A stretch of 64,000 nucleotides of DNA from Hydrangea macrophylla (taxonomy: Eukaryota; Streptophyta; Magnoliopsida; Cornales; Hydrangeaceae), in the NCBI GenBank assembly GCA_033977485.1, contig CM066991.1, forward strand, positions 128,731,999-128,795,998. Reading direction: 5' to 3'. Under the pieces are notes generated by a model. The model was not told where the DNA came from, ran no database searches, and saw nothing but the letters and a program-made list of their open reading frames with translations. How positions within the stretch are numbered: position 1 is the first letter of the stretch; the number at the start of each line of letters is the position of its first letter. The position numbers and the translations under genes are program-made. Of this stretch, positions 1 to 11,600 are shown in pieces.

Positions 1-1085
1 ATATTATGCTTTCAGGCCATAAATTATATTGACTGGAAAAATGAATTTGTAATTTAGAAAATATTTGAGTATTGGGAGCTGATGATTCATCCCCCCCCAA
101 GGAAAGCAAAACACTCTTTGATAAACAAAGAGTCCTTTCTTTGGGTTTTACTGGGTTTGGTCTCCTTTTGGAGTTCAAGTGCCCTTAACTGAAATTCTAC
201 TGCCAACATTGATTTGTTGAATAGTCTTTCATGACTCTTTTTAAAGGCTGAATATAAATTGTCGAGGATGACCACGGATTTTTAAGATAAATCACATGTC
301 ATACCTGGATATCTATTCATGGGGACTAGAACTGATTGTGAAATGACTGGGGATGACTGACCATCAGACTGACCATGAATAGGGGTAAAGGTAAAATCTT
401 GCCTTGGATGTTCATTCGTAGCAACAATTTTTTTCTTTTCCCTTGGACATTGCTGAAACATCAAAAATGATGTTAGTAAACTGAGGAAAAGGAATGGGAA
501 TGAAACTCTTGACTGGACTATTAATATTAGTATATGAAAGTAACAAATTGTAGGAATATGTCTTGAGGACATAATCATCATAACTTTTTGAAAATTTGCA
601 AAAATGGTTAAAGACAATTACCAAATGAATAATTACTTGGTAGAATTTGGGCATAATGGGAATGGGTCTAATAATAGGTCTAACTTGGTAAAAATCTCTA
701 ATATAAGGAAGGGTAACTATATGCCAAATTTCTAACATTAAACCTAATAAATTGCCTTTGGTTAATACATTAACTGTCTTGTTTTTGCAACACTCATCCT
801 GACATCCTAACACTATATCAGGACAATCAGATTGTTCTTTACTAGACTCATAAAGAGATGAACTAAATTCATTATCTGACTGTTCAGAATCAGTATTTCT
901 TAACTCTAAAATTTTATAAATATTTTCTGTGACTTCCTCAGATAATCCTAAAGATTTAACCTGGGTTTTGACTTTACAATCTTTAGCATAATGGCCAAAT
1001 TTACCACATTTGAAACATTGGACATTACTTTTGTTATTACTAGTTTGTCCTTTATTCTTAAGATCTTTGTTTTTATTGTTACTAG
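1..1085 (-). pseudogene. Endogenous pararetrovirus fragment, arm 1 (coat-protein zinc knuckle region)
   Basis: On the minus strand an open frame (about 1116 down to 412) encodes a CCHC zinc knuckle (CFKCGKFGHYAKDCK). An acidic Ser/Glu/Asp-rich stretch follows, then a Cys-rich motif ending in NVLTK. Knuckle, acidic stretch, Cys cluster and NVLTK in that order resemble the end of the coat-protein region in plant Caulimoviridae (a family-level judgement from memory). Further along, at 275-87, a second frame carries the same peptide as arm 2 at 1922-2110 and stops at the C8 run. The arm is a broken duplicate, not an intact viral gene. Confidence 0.6.
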
Positions 1086-1137
1086 CACATAAGACGAAAA
1101 GACTCAAAGGACCCATTTTATTCTAAGCCTAGTAATA

Positions 1138-1871
1138 CTAGTAACAATAAAAACAAAGATCTTAAGAATAAAGGACAAACTAGTAATAACAAAAGTAATG
1201 TCCAATGTTTCAAATGTGGTAAATTTGGCCATTATGCTAAAGATTGTAAAGTCAAAACCCAGGTTAAATCTTTAGGATTATCTGATGAAGTCACAGAAAA
1301 TATTTATAAAATTTTAGAGTTAAGAAATACTGATTCTGAACAGTCAGATAATGAATTTAGTTCATCTCTTTATGAGTCTAGTAAAGAACAATCTGATTGT
1401 CCTGATATAGTGTTAGGATGTCAGGATGAGTGTTGCAAAAACAAGACAGTTAATGTATTAACCAAAGGCAATTTATTAGGTTTAATGTTAGAAATTTGGC
1501 ATATAGTTACCCTTCCTTATATTAGAGATTTTTACCAAGTTAGACCTATTATTAGACCCATTCCCATTATGCCCAAATTCTACCAAGTAATTATTCATTT
1601 GGTAATTGTCTTTAACCATTTTTGCAAATTTTCAAAAAGTTATGATGATTATGTCCTCAAGACATATTCCTACAATTTGTTACTTTCATATACTAATATT
1701 AATAGTCCAGTCAAGAGTTTCATTCCCATTTATTTTCCTCAGTTTACTAACATCATTTTTTATGTTTCAGCATTGCTACGAATGAACATCCAAGGCAAGA
1801 TTTTACCTTTACCCCTATTCATGGTCAGTCTGATGGTCAGTCATCCCCAGTCATTTTACAATCAGTTCTAG
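1138..1871 (+). pseudogene. Endogenous pararetrovirus fragment, arm 2 (coat-protein zinc knuckle region)
   Basis: This is the plus-strand copy of arm 1. The CCHC knuckle lies at 1206-1247. The same frame then runs through an acidic region (about 1321-1400) and the Cys-rich/NVLTK motif (about 1416-1460). The frame continues to 1871, but the residues after about 1470 are hydrophobic and do not resemble protease or reverse transcriptase, so this part is probably rearranged or non-coding. No start codon is seen in the frame inside the arm. The normal downstream viral protease, RT and RNase H domains were not found anywhere in the first 4 kb. Confidence 0.6.
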
Positions 1872-1921
1872 TCCCCATGAATAGATATCCAGGTATGACA
1901 TGTGATTTATCTTAAAAATCC

Positions 1922-3188
1922 GTGGTCATCCTCGACAATTTATATTCAGCCTTTAAAAAGAGTCATGAAAGACTATTCAACAAATCAATGTTGGCAGTAG
2001 AATTTCAGTTAAGGGCACTTGAACTCCAAAAGGAGACCAAACCCAGTAAAACCCAAAGAAAGGACTCTTTGTTTATCAAAGAGTGTTTTGCTTTCCTTGG
2101 GGGGGGATGAATCATCAGCTCCCAATACTCAAATATTTTCTAAATTACAAATTCATTTTTCCAGTCAATATAATTTATGGCCTGAAAGCATAATATTCCA
2201 GCAGGATTATCATTTTAATCTTCAAGCCATATCTTTTTCAAACAAAGTCAAAATTCTTCCAAGACACAAATTCAGTCAATTATTTTCCCATAATGCTGAT
2301 CTAATGAGTCAATTTGAACCCTCCTTATCTGCTGATTACAAGTCTTGGTTAGATTTTTACCAGTTACTCCACCAGTCAACCTTTCCACAGATTCCCAATA
2401 TCCCAAATGGATTTATCTGCACTAAAAAATTTAGTTGTGGAGAAATCTACAGAGTCGTTCGCCTTGAGTCCCAAGACCCACAAGTCATTTATGAAATCTT
2501 TGAAAAAGGATTTCTAAAAATTTTAGTAGTCACCTCTTTTAGACAACTCCAGTTACTTCCAAAGATAATTTGCAACACAGTCAAAGATTATGCTAAAAGA
2601 ATTGATAACAGAAGATTTGGTTACATAGCAATTCTTGGATTCACTTCAGCCAATCCTGAATGGATCCCTCCTTTTTATGATCTTTATCCATCAATCCATT
2701 TAGTAAGAATATTTGGAGCCAATGCTTGGAATTGCACTCTTATCAACATACCTGATCTTGAAACCCAGTTTAGTCAGTCAATACCAGCAAGTAACTCATT
2801 CCTTGACCATTGTAAAAGAAGAGCCAAAGCTCTCAACACTATTCGAATGAAACTTTCTGACAGAAATTGTTTTACTTTGGGTAGAACCAAAAGAATAGTA
2901 ATCCAGTCATGCAATCCAAGAAAAGATTCATGGATTTCAAAGATAGATAATGGTCACTTTTCATATGATGATATCGGAAAAGAAATTTGTGATATCAACA
3001 TCCAGTCAGAAGAATGCCAATTTTGGCATCCAAAGTTTGAAGAACCAAGGGACATCATTTACAATGAATTTCATATGCTCCGAAGTTGTAATGGTGACTG
3101 GTTTCCTCATTACTACAGTGACCCTGATGATGATTACTCATTAGATGAAGATGCAAATGCCAACATCATCAATGCGATGGAAGGATAA
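1922..3188 (+). pseudogene. Pararetrovirus-like distal ORF (function unassigned), frameshifted
   Basis: The frame beginning about 1922 is open to the G8 run at 2099-2106 and then stops. A second frame, open from about 2019 without an ATG, takes over across the same run and continues about 360 codons to a stop at 3186-3188. A one-base change in the homopolymer would explain the switch. The long frame is hydrophilic, with a distinctly acidic Asp-rich C-terminus (about 3118-3175). It has no RT, protease or integrase motif. Its position just before a promoter-like tail fits the last ORF of a plant pararetrovirus (a transactivator or the unknown ORF2 of florendovirus-like elements), but I cannot assign it firmly. 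Only the part before 2196 lies in the inverted repeat. Confidence 0.45.
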
Positions 3189-3935
3189 GGCATCCAATGC
3201 CTACAGTTGAGGATCCAATGTTTTTTTGGGTAAAAAGGACAGTATTAACCATGGTTAATGCAAAAGTTTCTCGGTGAAACTCCCATTAACACTGGTTAAA
3301 ACTACAGTAAAAAGGACAAGTCAATTCAACCTTTCGGCCACAGTAACCGACATGCTTTTTCAGATTCTGCGTGATTAAACAGTAACTCCATGTGAAGAGC
3401 CAGCTTTCCAAAAGTGCTTTACAGCTCATTGCCATTCACGAGCTCAACAGGACCATTTGGAACGCTATAAGTAATCCCCTCAGCTTCCAGTTACAGACAG
3501 ACTTTCATAGACTTGGATACAGACTTTCATTAAGACTTCTTTGGAGAGTTTTTCAAAGACTTTTCAATTGAGAGTTTTTAGAGAGCTTTTGAGAGAACTA
3601 TTTGAGTGTACGTGAGATTCTCTTTGAGAATAATTCATCTACTTCTCTCATAAAGATTTCTGTAATTAATTCTTGATGCATACACTGAGCACTTCAGTGA
3701 TCCATTCTCAGTAATCCAATTTGTAAGTTTCAGTTATTTGTTTTCTTTATTTAGCTGTGTCTTTCTTCTTCAGTCTTTGCTACTCTGATATTTATATTAA
3801 TGTCTGCTTCCCCTCTTGCTATGTAATCCTGGGTCCCACTGCATTGGCCAATTGGATGCTTAGGTGAGCATTGGTGTACCATATTTTGGGTAAGCAAAAG
3901 TATTTTCAATATGATTATGCTAAATTATATGTAGG
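3189..3935 (+). promoter_or_regulatory. Non-coding tail with promoter-like sequence after the viral ORF
   Basis: No convincing ORF is present. A TATA-like box (GCTATAAG, about 3464-3471) is followed by a C/A-rich leader with repeated CAGACTTTCAT-type words (about 3495-3535). That arrangement fits a pararetroviral genomic-RNA promoter and leader placed after the last ORF. A short palindromic word, ATTAACCATGGTTAAT, lies at about 3245-3260. No methionine-tRNA primer site was seen. The promoter reading is inference from position and TATA box only. Confidence 0.3.
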
Positions 3936-4425
3936 GGTGCAACTCGGGCGGGATTCGAAGAGTTTTGTCTGATTTCAAACAGTTCGTCCAAGCCCGAGTC
4001 TTAGCACGACATGAACTCGGACTTCTCAACCCAAATCCGCACGTGGTGAAATCAATTTGTCCATGAGTTACCCGAGCTCATCACAGAGAAAACAATTTCC
4101 AATGCATCAAGATTCAAGACTGTTTGCAGCTAAATAGTTAACAAAGCACATTATTTTGTTTCCGAAATAAGTTTGACTAATCAAAAATATTCTTAAAAAC
4201 TAACAAAAAGTGATCTTTGGTCTCCAACTTTAGTAAACAAAGAGAAGAAGCTGCTTCCAACTGTCCATTTTTTTGTTCGTTTTTAGGGTCTTCCAATTAT
4301 GTCCAACTTCTCGAGTCAATACATAAATGTAATACAAGATTATACACATATATATTTATATATGTATATAAAAATTAATAATTATACATATAATATTGAC
4401 AAATCGGGCTCGGGTTCCACGGGTT
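3936..4425. repeat. Possible degenerate inverted-terminal element
   Basis: The stretch opens near GGTGCAACTCGGGCGGGATT (about 3937) and closes near an imperfect inverted match (AAATCGGGCTCGGGTTCCAC, about 4400-4420). Between them is AT-rich sequence without coding potential. No target duplication was confirmed. It may be an old MITE-like insertion. Confidence 0.25.
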
Positions 4426-4489
4426 AGCAATTTTGAGGTGAGCAAAAATGCACTTCTTACAATCATATACAGGATGGATGCATATATAA

Positions 4490-4898
4490 GACCATCTCCA
4501 AAGGTAAAACATCAAATGGTAAGGCAAATGGGTGAGTTGTTGCATCTAAGGCAAAGTAGATGGGTTGATTTTGATGAGTCACTCCAATCCATACATCAAC
4601 CATTATTCATTTTAATATTTTTTATTCTTTTTATCTATTATTATATTTATATTCTACAATTTTCAAAAGACACACTGAATATTTTGATTAAAAATATTGA
4701 AGGGTACATATGATGCTAGATTAAAATATTAGAAAAAATATATTTGATGTGTGGTTTGACTTGTAGCAAAGTTGCTGCAATTTGAGCAATACATCAAGTT
4801 TGCCTCAGCATTTGATGTGTCCTTTGGAGGACAAAAATCTCACCTAATGCATCAACTTTGCCTCAGATTCTTTTTTGATGTAAGGGTTGGAGATGGTC
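4490..4898. mobile_element. Tourist-like MITE with TAA target duplication
   Basis: The inverted ends GACCATCTCC and GGAGATGGTC are flanked on both sides by TAA (4487-4489 and 4899-4901), the 3-bp duplication typical of PIF/Harbinger. The 409-bp interior is AT-rich with no transposase, so it is non-autonomous. Sub-terminal words around TTGCCTCA/TTTGATG are also roughly mirrored. Confidence 0.75.
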
Positions 4899-5009
4899 TA
4901 AGGTAATAGAGTAAAACTTTACTAACAAACTTCGTATAACTTTTCATCCATAACTCACAAAAGTATGTCTTTATCTCTCGGACCCCACAGCAATACGAGA
5001 GAAATAATA

Positions 5010-5301
5010 CTCCCTCCGTCTCATAATAAGTGTCAACTTTTATTTTGCACAATGTTTAAGAAAGTTGTATTATATTAATTTTTTGGGTTCATTAAAGAGT
5101 CACTTTCCAATTTTACCCTTAGATGTGATGGGTGTTTCATTTTTTGCTTGTTTTGGGACCACAAATAAATGCTACTTTGTCTTTACTATAAGGGTAGTTT
5201 TGAAAAATAAGTAAAAGCTATATACCAATTTAGGAAAGTGGACACTTAATGTGGGACATCCAAAAAAGGAAATGTAGACACTTATTATGGGACGAAGGGA
5301 G
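5010..5301. mobile_element. Stowaway-like MITE (CTCCCTCCGT family)
   Basis: The element begins CTCCCTCCGTC and ends GACGAAGGGAG, flanked by TA dinucleotides at 5008-5009 and 5302-5303. Internal words near the ends are also mirrored (AAGTGTCAAC and TAGACACTT). The 292-bp length and TA target site fit Tc1/mariner-derived Stowaway MITEs. It lies about 180 bp upstream of the KAPP start codon, so it may lie in or next to that promoter. Confidence 0.85.
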
Positions 5302-5303
5302 TA

Positions 5304-5483
5304 CTTTGTGGAGGGTGAATAGAAAGTTGTGGGAAGATTGTGTGCCAAGATTTGCTCAAGATAATATTAGATGGGGGAAAAGGAAAAGGTAACAAACAAA
5401 AATAAATGCGACCATTTCAAAGGAGCGGCCTTCTCGGCGACCTGAGTTTTTCTCTCTCATCACACCCACAGGCACAGGGACCG
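5304..5483 (+). promoter_or_regulatory. Presumed KAPP proximal promoter / 5' leader
   Basis: This 180-bp stretch lies between the Stowaway MITE and the KAPP start codon. It contains purine-rich sequence and then a C/T-rich leader (TTTTTCTCTCTCATCACACCC) just before the ATG. No clear TATA box was found, and the transcription start is not visible from sequence. Confidence 0.3.
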
Positions 5484-5658
5484 ATGGCGAAGGCGATGGT
5501 AGAGATCATCGTCGTAGTTGGTGTTGTTCTTATGCTGCTTCTCATCATCCTCCTCATCGTCTTTGCCTGCAAGCCATGGCGATTCTTCTCTCGCTCTTCC
5601 CTCCTCACCCAAACCCGCACGATCAAGGTACTTCTCTACCTCCCATCCCCCCTTATAC

Positions 5659-5694
<36 letters not shown>

Positions 5695-8600
5695 ATACAA
5701 ATTTATATATATTTGAAGAGTTACATGTATCTATTTCAGTTCTTTTGATTGTAAGTAAGGAATCATGTTTGTTTCTTGTCCCAAATATCATTGATTGAAT
5801 ATGTGTGTTCACGGGTCTCAGGGAATACAAGTAACAAGTGCGCGATTTTGGATGGGAAGCATTGGCTCTTTATGTGCTTTTTCTTTGGGATTGTTAGAGT
5901 TTTGACTTTTGTCAACTGTGTATTATAGATGATTAAAACTAATAATAAGTCTTTGGCGGGCTCTGATTGCTATATAAAACTCTGTTATATATTCGTTGTT
6001 GTTAAAATTAGGGTTCAACTAAAATTTGGGTTTAAATCAATAATATAATGACGCATTTTGTGTCTATCATATCATGCTAATCAATCATTTTTGATTGGAT
6101 ATTGTCCGAAATAGAGCGAGAGTTTATGCAGTCTAATGTTTTGACTATGAGCTGTAGTTTTTCTTTTCCTTTTCCTTTTTCTTTTTCTTTTTCTTTTTTC
6201 GACCAAAAAAAAAAAAAAAAGAAGAAGAAGAAGAAGCTCTAGTTTGGCACAATGTTACCTGGAACACTATTTAGTGGTACGCCACTTACCTCGGTTCGAG
6301 TCTTAGTTGGTTCACTTTTACGTTCGTGGTTCGCTTCGGTTGAACTTTTGGTTTGATTAGCACTTATGTGAATAATTATACATAGATATATAGTACTAAA
6401 TCATTCTATGACTCCACATAATCAAATTTCAAGTAGAAAAAGTACAGGAAAATACTATCAAATTAAGTCTCAAATGCAAATATCTTAGAAGCTCTCAAGG
6501 AAAAACCAACAAGCAATTTAAAAGTATGGATTTTATTTATCTTCTTCACAGTTTCGATTTTATTTATCGTCTTCTTGTTTGGTTCGTGAAATTTAGGATC
6601 CGGATCCCCTAGGAACCACGATCTGGATGACAAGAACTGGATCGTGGTTCCATGGGGGGTTACCAAGATCCCGGTAACCATTTGGCGAATGCTAAGAAGA
6701 CTTATAACTGATCAGGATATAGAACAAGGCTCCACAGCATTATCTAAGTCATGTCGAAGTGTACTACTTATATTTTTAAATTCAAATGTCACTATGGTTT
6801 GATATCTACTAAACTTCATCTCCTCATGTTAGATATCTATTGCTACCTTACAACACTTGTCATATGTGAACTAATCCCAGTTCTGTCCTGCTGTGAAGGT
6901 AAAATGAGAATAGAACCGAAGAATGTTTTCTAATATGTTTGTCACTTTTTTCCCCTCATGATGCTTATGTTTAATGTTTTTAATTCGAAGGACGCAATTA
7001 CTAAGGTTTCATGGGTTAGGAACTTATCTCTATATTGGTTATTTAGCGTCTCAGGCTTGGTTCAAAGTTGCAGTATCAAACACCGTCTCAGGAGATTTGG
7101 AGAGACTCTCACAACATCATGCTGCGGTATTGAGCTATGCACAACAATAGGGATAATTGGACTCAGAAAGTTTTAAAAACTGGAAATTCAGGAAATATTA
7201 ACAAAATTTGTCCATCAACTACATAAATTATTTTCTAATTTTCAATACATGCATTATTGAACAAGTCTATGACAAGTTTTAATGGTTATTGTGCGTTGCT
7301 TGTTACTGAGATGGAGAAGAGGAACAACACATAGCAATGGCTGGGATCTCAAGATATGAGGTAGAATCAAGGCAATCCTAAAAGTGAGGGACGCTAGTAA
7401 TGCCAATGGAGGATTGGAACGATGTAGGTGAGTCTAGAGTTGGACTTACGGTCATTGGTATTGAATGTTTGTGGGTGAGTCAGGGTGACTGTCCAAGCTT
7501 GAGTTGACTAGCCAACCAACCACGTGGTGCAACGGGTAGCAGGTTTTGTCCAAGGTTCCCTTATCTTCCGGCGTGGTAAAAGACAACATCCCGTGCGAGG
7601 CGGTTGTCATGTAGCACAGTAGAAGGGGCAGTATCACTATATCAGGTGTACAAAAGTTGACTTTGGTTAAGGTGTAAGGACACAAATCTTTCTTAGGATT
7701 GGTCGAAGTGTGGCCCTTGTTGGGGCGCATACTGAGAAAGAGCCCTTGATTCTAGCCACCATGACAACAGTCTTAGATCCCTTGGGGTTTTCATCAAGCT
7801 CAGAGAGCTTCTTGTAGCGGCTGCACAGTTTGTTCTTGCACTTGGTCTTTGGGCTGCTTGACCCAGGGGGGATGACACGTGGCAGATGATGTGGATCATA
7901 TACGTTGTGTGTGGATTAGGTGGTAGTCACGTGGGACCCACTACCTACAGTAGTATAGAAATAAATTTTTAAAAGCAATCTAATAGTTTATAAATATTCT
8001 TGGTAGACAACAATCTAATCAATATCTTCCTTATTCTTTTCATATTTTCCCCAACTTAAACAAGGCAAATTTATTTTATTTTTTTCGCGCTATAACTATG
8101 TACAAGTTAGGGTCTTGTATCATTAACCAAGCATCCTGAGACATCTTGGTTCCAGACGATACTTAATACTTTGTACCATGCTCTCAGGAGGACACATGCT
8201 AATATAATAACGTCCATTTGATTCTCTGGATGCGACATTTTGCTTTTAGATTTGAGTATTTTTCTGACGTAGATTGTGAGAATCTCAGTCAAAGTAACGT
8301 ATCCAGAAACTGATGTTGCAGATCTGGGATCCAGAAGCTGATGTTGCAGATCTGGGATCAACCATTGACATTCAATAGAGATTGACCAACCATTACCGCT
8401 TTTTAATGACAAAGCTAGTCAATTAATAAACTGCACAACATAGAATGACAAGTAAATCGAAAATCAGTTTTATTCGTAGGACATCTAATTGCTAGTGCTA
8501 AAGTAGAAGTAAATCTAATGTGCTCAGAAGATTACTTACTAAATGTTGGAGATATTATTTATCTTGGGTAACTTATTAAATGTAAAATCTGACATTTCAA

Positions 8601-11600
8601 GTACCAACTATGACCTATAATCTTCCTCCTAGATAAATAAGTTACGTAACAATGCATTCCAGAGGTCGTCTGTGAGACATAGGTGCGCAATGCGATGAGA
8701 TGATCTTTGCAGAGTCCCATTATTAAACTTCAATGGAAGGCTTCAAGGTGAGACAAAGAATTATGAAGATATAGAGATGTTGAATCAGGCAATAAATCAT
8801 CAATTATTACTGCTACGATTTTGGAAATTGTGCAAGAAATTAATACTGGTTTATTTTGTGCTCATCTCTTCTTCCATATGTTTCTATGTGGATAATTTAT
8901 GTCAACCTTGCATTTTGAGTAGTTTTCCATGCTTACTTCTTGGTTTTTCACCCCTGCCCCAACTCTTATGACGTTATCACGTTGCAATACTTATTTTGTA
9001 GGTTGATGACTTAGAGAGACCTCTTGTTTCAGAAGATTTGAATTCATTTCGAAACCAAACCAATGAGTTTGTGAGAAATTGTGCTCTAGAAGGGGCATGT
9101 CATCCAATTGAAGGACATTATGGCTCACCTCGGGTACATGGGCTTGCTCATAAACAAAGGCTTCCGTCTACTGGTCCACAGTTGACCCAAAGTAATTGTT
9201 CACTTAAAGGTTTATTTACCTTTTTAATTTAGTGCATAATATATCATACTTACGGGGTCAAATTTGTATTCCTCACTTCGTCTAGGTGGTAGCTTTATTC
9301 TTAATGTCGAAGATATTTTGGTTGGTCAAACACTTAAGCATCCGTTGGTGACAAACTACCCCGCCGAGGAGCAGCAATATGGCAGACAAAAAGACACAAG
9401 TCATGACTTAAAATTTGGTTCTGACAGTAATAGCTTTAGAGAGTTTGTAACCAAAGGTATTACAATTCAAAGTTATTTTTACTTCTTTAGGCTCTGTTTG
9501 GTCATGGATGGATTTAATGAGGGAAAAGAAAAAAAAAATTCCAAGGAAAATGTTTTTCTTTGTTTGGTTATTAAGGAGAACTGTGAGGAAAATAGGAAGG
9601 AGAAGAACTATGGTGAAAAATCAATTATAAAATTTGTATTCGGTTAGTCACTTTCCTAGGAAGGAGAAGAACTATGGTGAAAAATCAATTATAAAATTTG
9701 TATTCGGTTAGTCACTTTCCCTCCTCCTTTCTTAAGTTGTTGTAATATTTTGAAAAGTTGTAATTTAAATTCAGTTCAGCATGGAGGAAAACCAAGGAAG
9801 CACCAGTGCAGATGCGGGGACGCGAGTACGGTGACGTGAGTGTAGGGAGTTCGGCAATTTTCTCAGAATGAAGAGTGCGCGTGCGGCGGGGGTTCTTATA
9901 TAAAAATACTAAAAAAATATTTTATATAGCATTTATATATTACTATTATACTATACAAACTATTCTACCACTATTTTTTTCTAATTAAGACACAAAATAC
10001 ACTTAAATTACTTGCTTAATAATAAACAATGTAATTCAACTATCGACAAAACCACAAGCAAGTAAATTAATATTAAGCGTTAACGAAGTCTTGCACAAAA
10101 GCACTACAAAAGTACTAAGGCGCACTAAAGCACTCCCTACACACTAAGTACGCTTGCGGCACCATTTTTGAAGCACTAGTGCTTCATAGAGGAAAACACA
10201 AGGGAAGTAGTTCTGTTTTTTTGTTTTCCGTACCTTTTTATATTCCTTCTCTGAATCCGCGAATCAAACAGATCCTCAATGCTCAAAGGGGGTAATGTTC
10301 CATGCGTTTCCCAATCCGCTGAATATGTTAAACATGCCAATCATATCCTTCTGTTAGAAATGCAGGAATTTCAGGCAGCAGCCTCATTCTGGAGGTTATC
10401 TCTGGTCCTTCCTCTGGGCTTCGTTGTTCTATACAGTCAACAGATACTTCTAGGCTTCCACTGACACTTGGAAGAGTTTCTCCAAGTGATTTATTGCTCA
10501 AGGATTCAGAGATTTCTGGGAAGCATGCACTGATAAACTGGAATTTGAATGTAATTTGATATTCAATCTGGTTAACCTTTTAGAGCCCGTTTGAGCTTTT
10601 CATGAAGGTTTTTATCTACATATATATATTATATTAGTTTTAAACTGTGAAAAAGCTGATGCAAAGGGCACAACTTTTTGAATAATCATTCATAAGTAAT
10701 TTTTGGCCCCAGAAAAGCTATCCCAAGCGGGCTCTTAGCTTTTCATTCCCTGTGCTTTGAAAAATTCTTACTTGTATAGTTATTTCAGAAGTTGAAATGG
10801 GAGATAGTGGACATGGGCAGTTTAAATGGAACGCTCTTGAATACTCGAGCGGTCCACCATCCTGATTCTGGAAGCAGACATTGGGGTGATCCAATTGAAC
10901 TTGCAAATGGAGACATAATTACACTTGGCACAACCTCAAAAATAAAGGTAACTAGATTGCTTTAGGTGTCAAGCATTGAATATTCGATGTTGTTTTTGTG
11001 CAACGATGACCAGATTTATGTTAAAAGATTCTTATATTACATATTTGGGATAAGATTCTTATATTACATATTTGGGATATGAAGTGTATTCAGAACAAAG
11101 CGAGCATAATACTCTTCTAAGTGCTTGAAGTTCTTGTAGTTTGATGAGTCAGTGCTAAGCTTTTGTCTGTCTCTAGAAGTGGAGAAGATCCCAATGAAAT
11201 TAATTGTTTAGGACTCTAATTCATGCATGCAAAATTTTAATGTTTTTCCAGGATACATCACTAGTAGTTCAGAATCCATGTGTATAAAGGACGTGGGACT
11301 GTCCTGGTTTCAAGTATGAAGTATTTATTGCTGGTTAAACTTCAGCAGTGAATTTGTAGATGAATTATAAAGGTTGCACTGATGACTTCATTCATTATTC
11401 TCATTAGTTGGTATCTTTTCGTTGGTTATTTGTGACATATTCCAGGCCAAGGCAGTAGTGAAAAACTATCTCCCTCTAAAAGAACCGGTTTCCTGTAACC
11501 TATGGTGATGGACTGCATTAGATGTTAAATGTTAAGCATAGTACTACACATTTAAAAATTTTTAACTTCCTTACACTTGTCCCCTCTTGAAATTACATTT

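Larger units (their letters stand above)
1..2196. repeat. 2.2-kb inverted repeat of endogenous pararetrovirus-like DNA
   Basis: Positions 1-1085 are the reverse complement of 1138-2196, separated by a spacer of about 52 bp. Base 1 pairs with base 2196 and base 1085 pairs with base 1138. By eye the arms differ by a handful of substitutions plus one 26-bp indel: arm 1 has extra bases near 425-450 that are absent from arm 2 near 1779. Both arms carry the same run of eight G/C (about 92-99 and 2099-2106), where the viral frame shifts. Pairing is still perfect at base 1, so the palindrome may extend left of the window. A transcript across it would fold into a hairpin of more than 1 kb. A fold-back assembly artefact is the alternative. 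Confidence 0.95.

Noticed and set aside
282..617. Minus-strand frame of 111 codons in the first palindrome arm
   Set aside because: It overlaps the zinc-knuckle frame on the same strand, is low-complexity hydrophobic and has no counterpart domain; treated as a shadow.
7440..7930. GC-richer block with minus-strand frames in KAPP intron 1
   Set aside because: Frames are under 100 codons, overlap each other and show no domain; not enough to call a gene.
10279..10464. Plus-strand frame overlapping KAPP exon 4
   Set aside because: The frame differs from the conserved FHA reading. The acceptor at 10,365 gives the right phase, so this is a shadow ORF.
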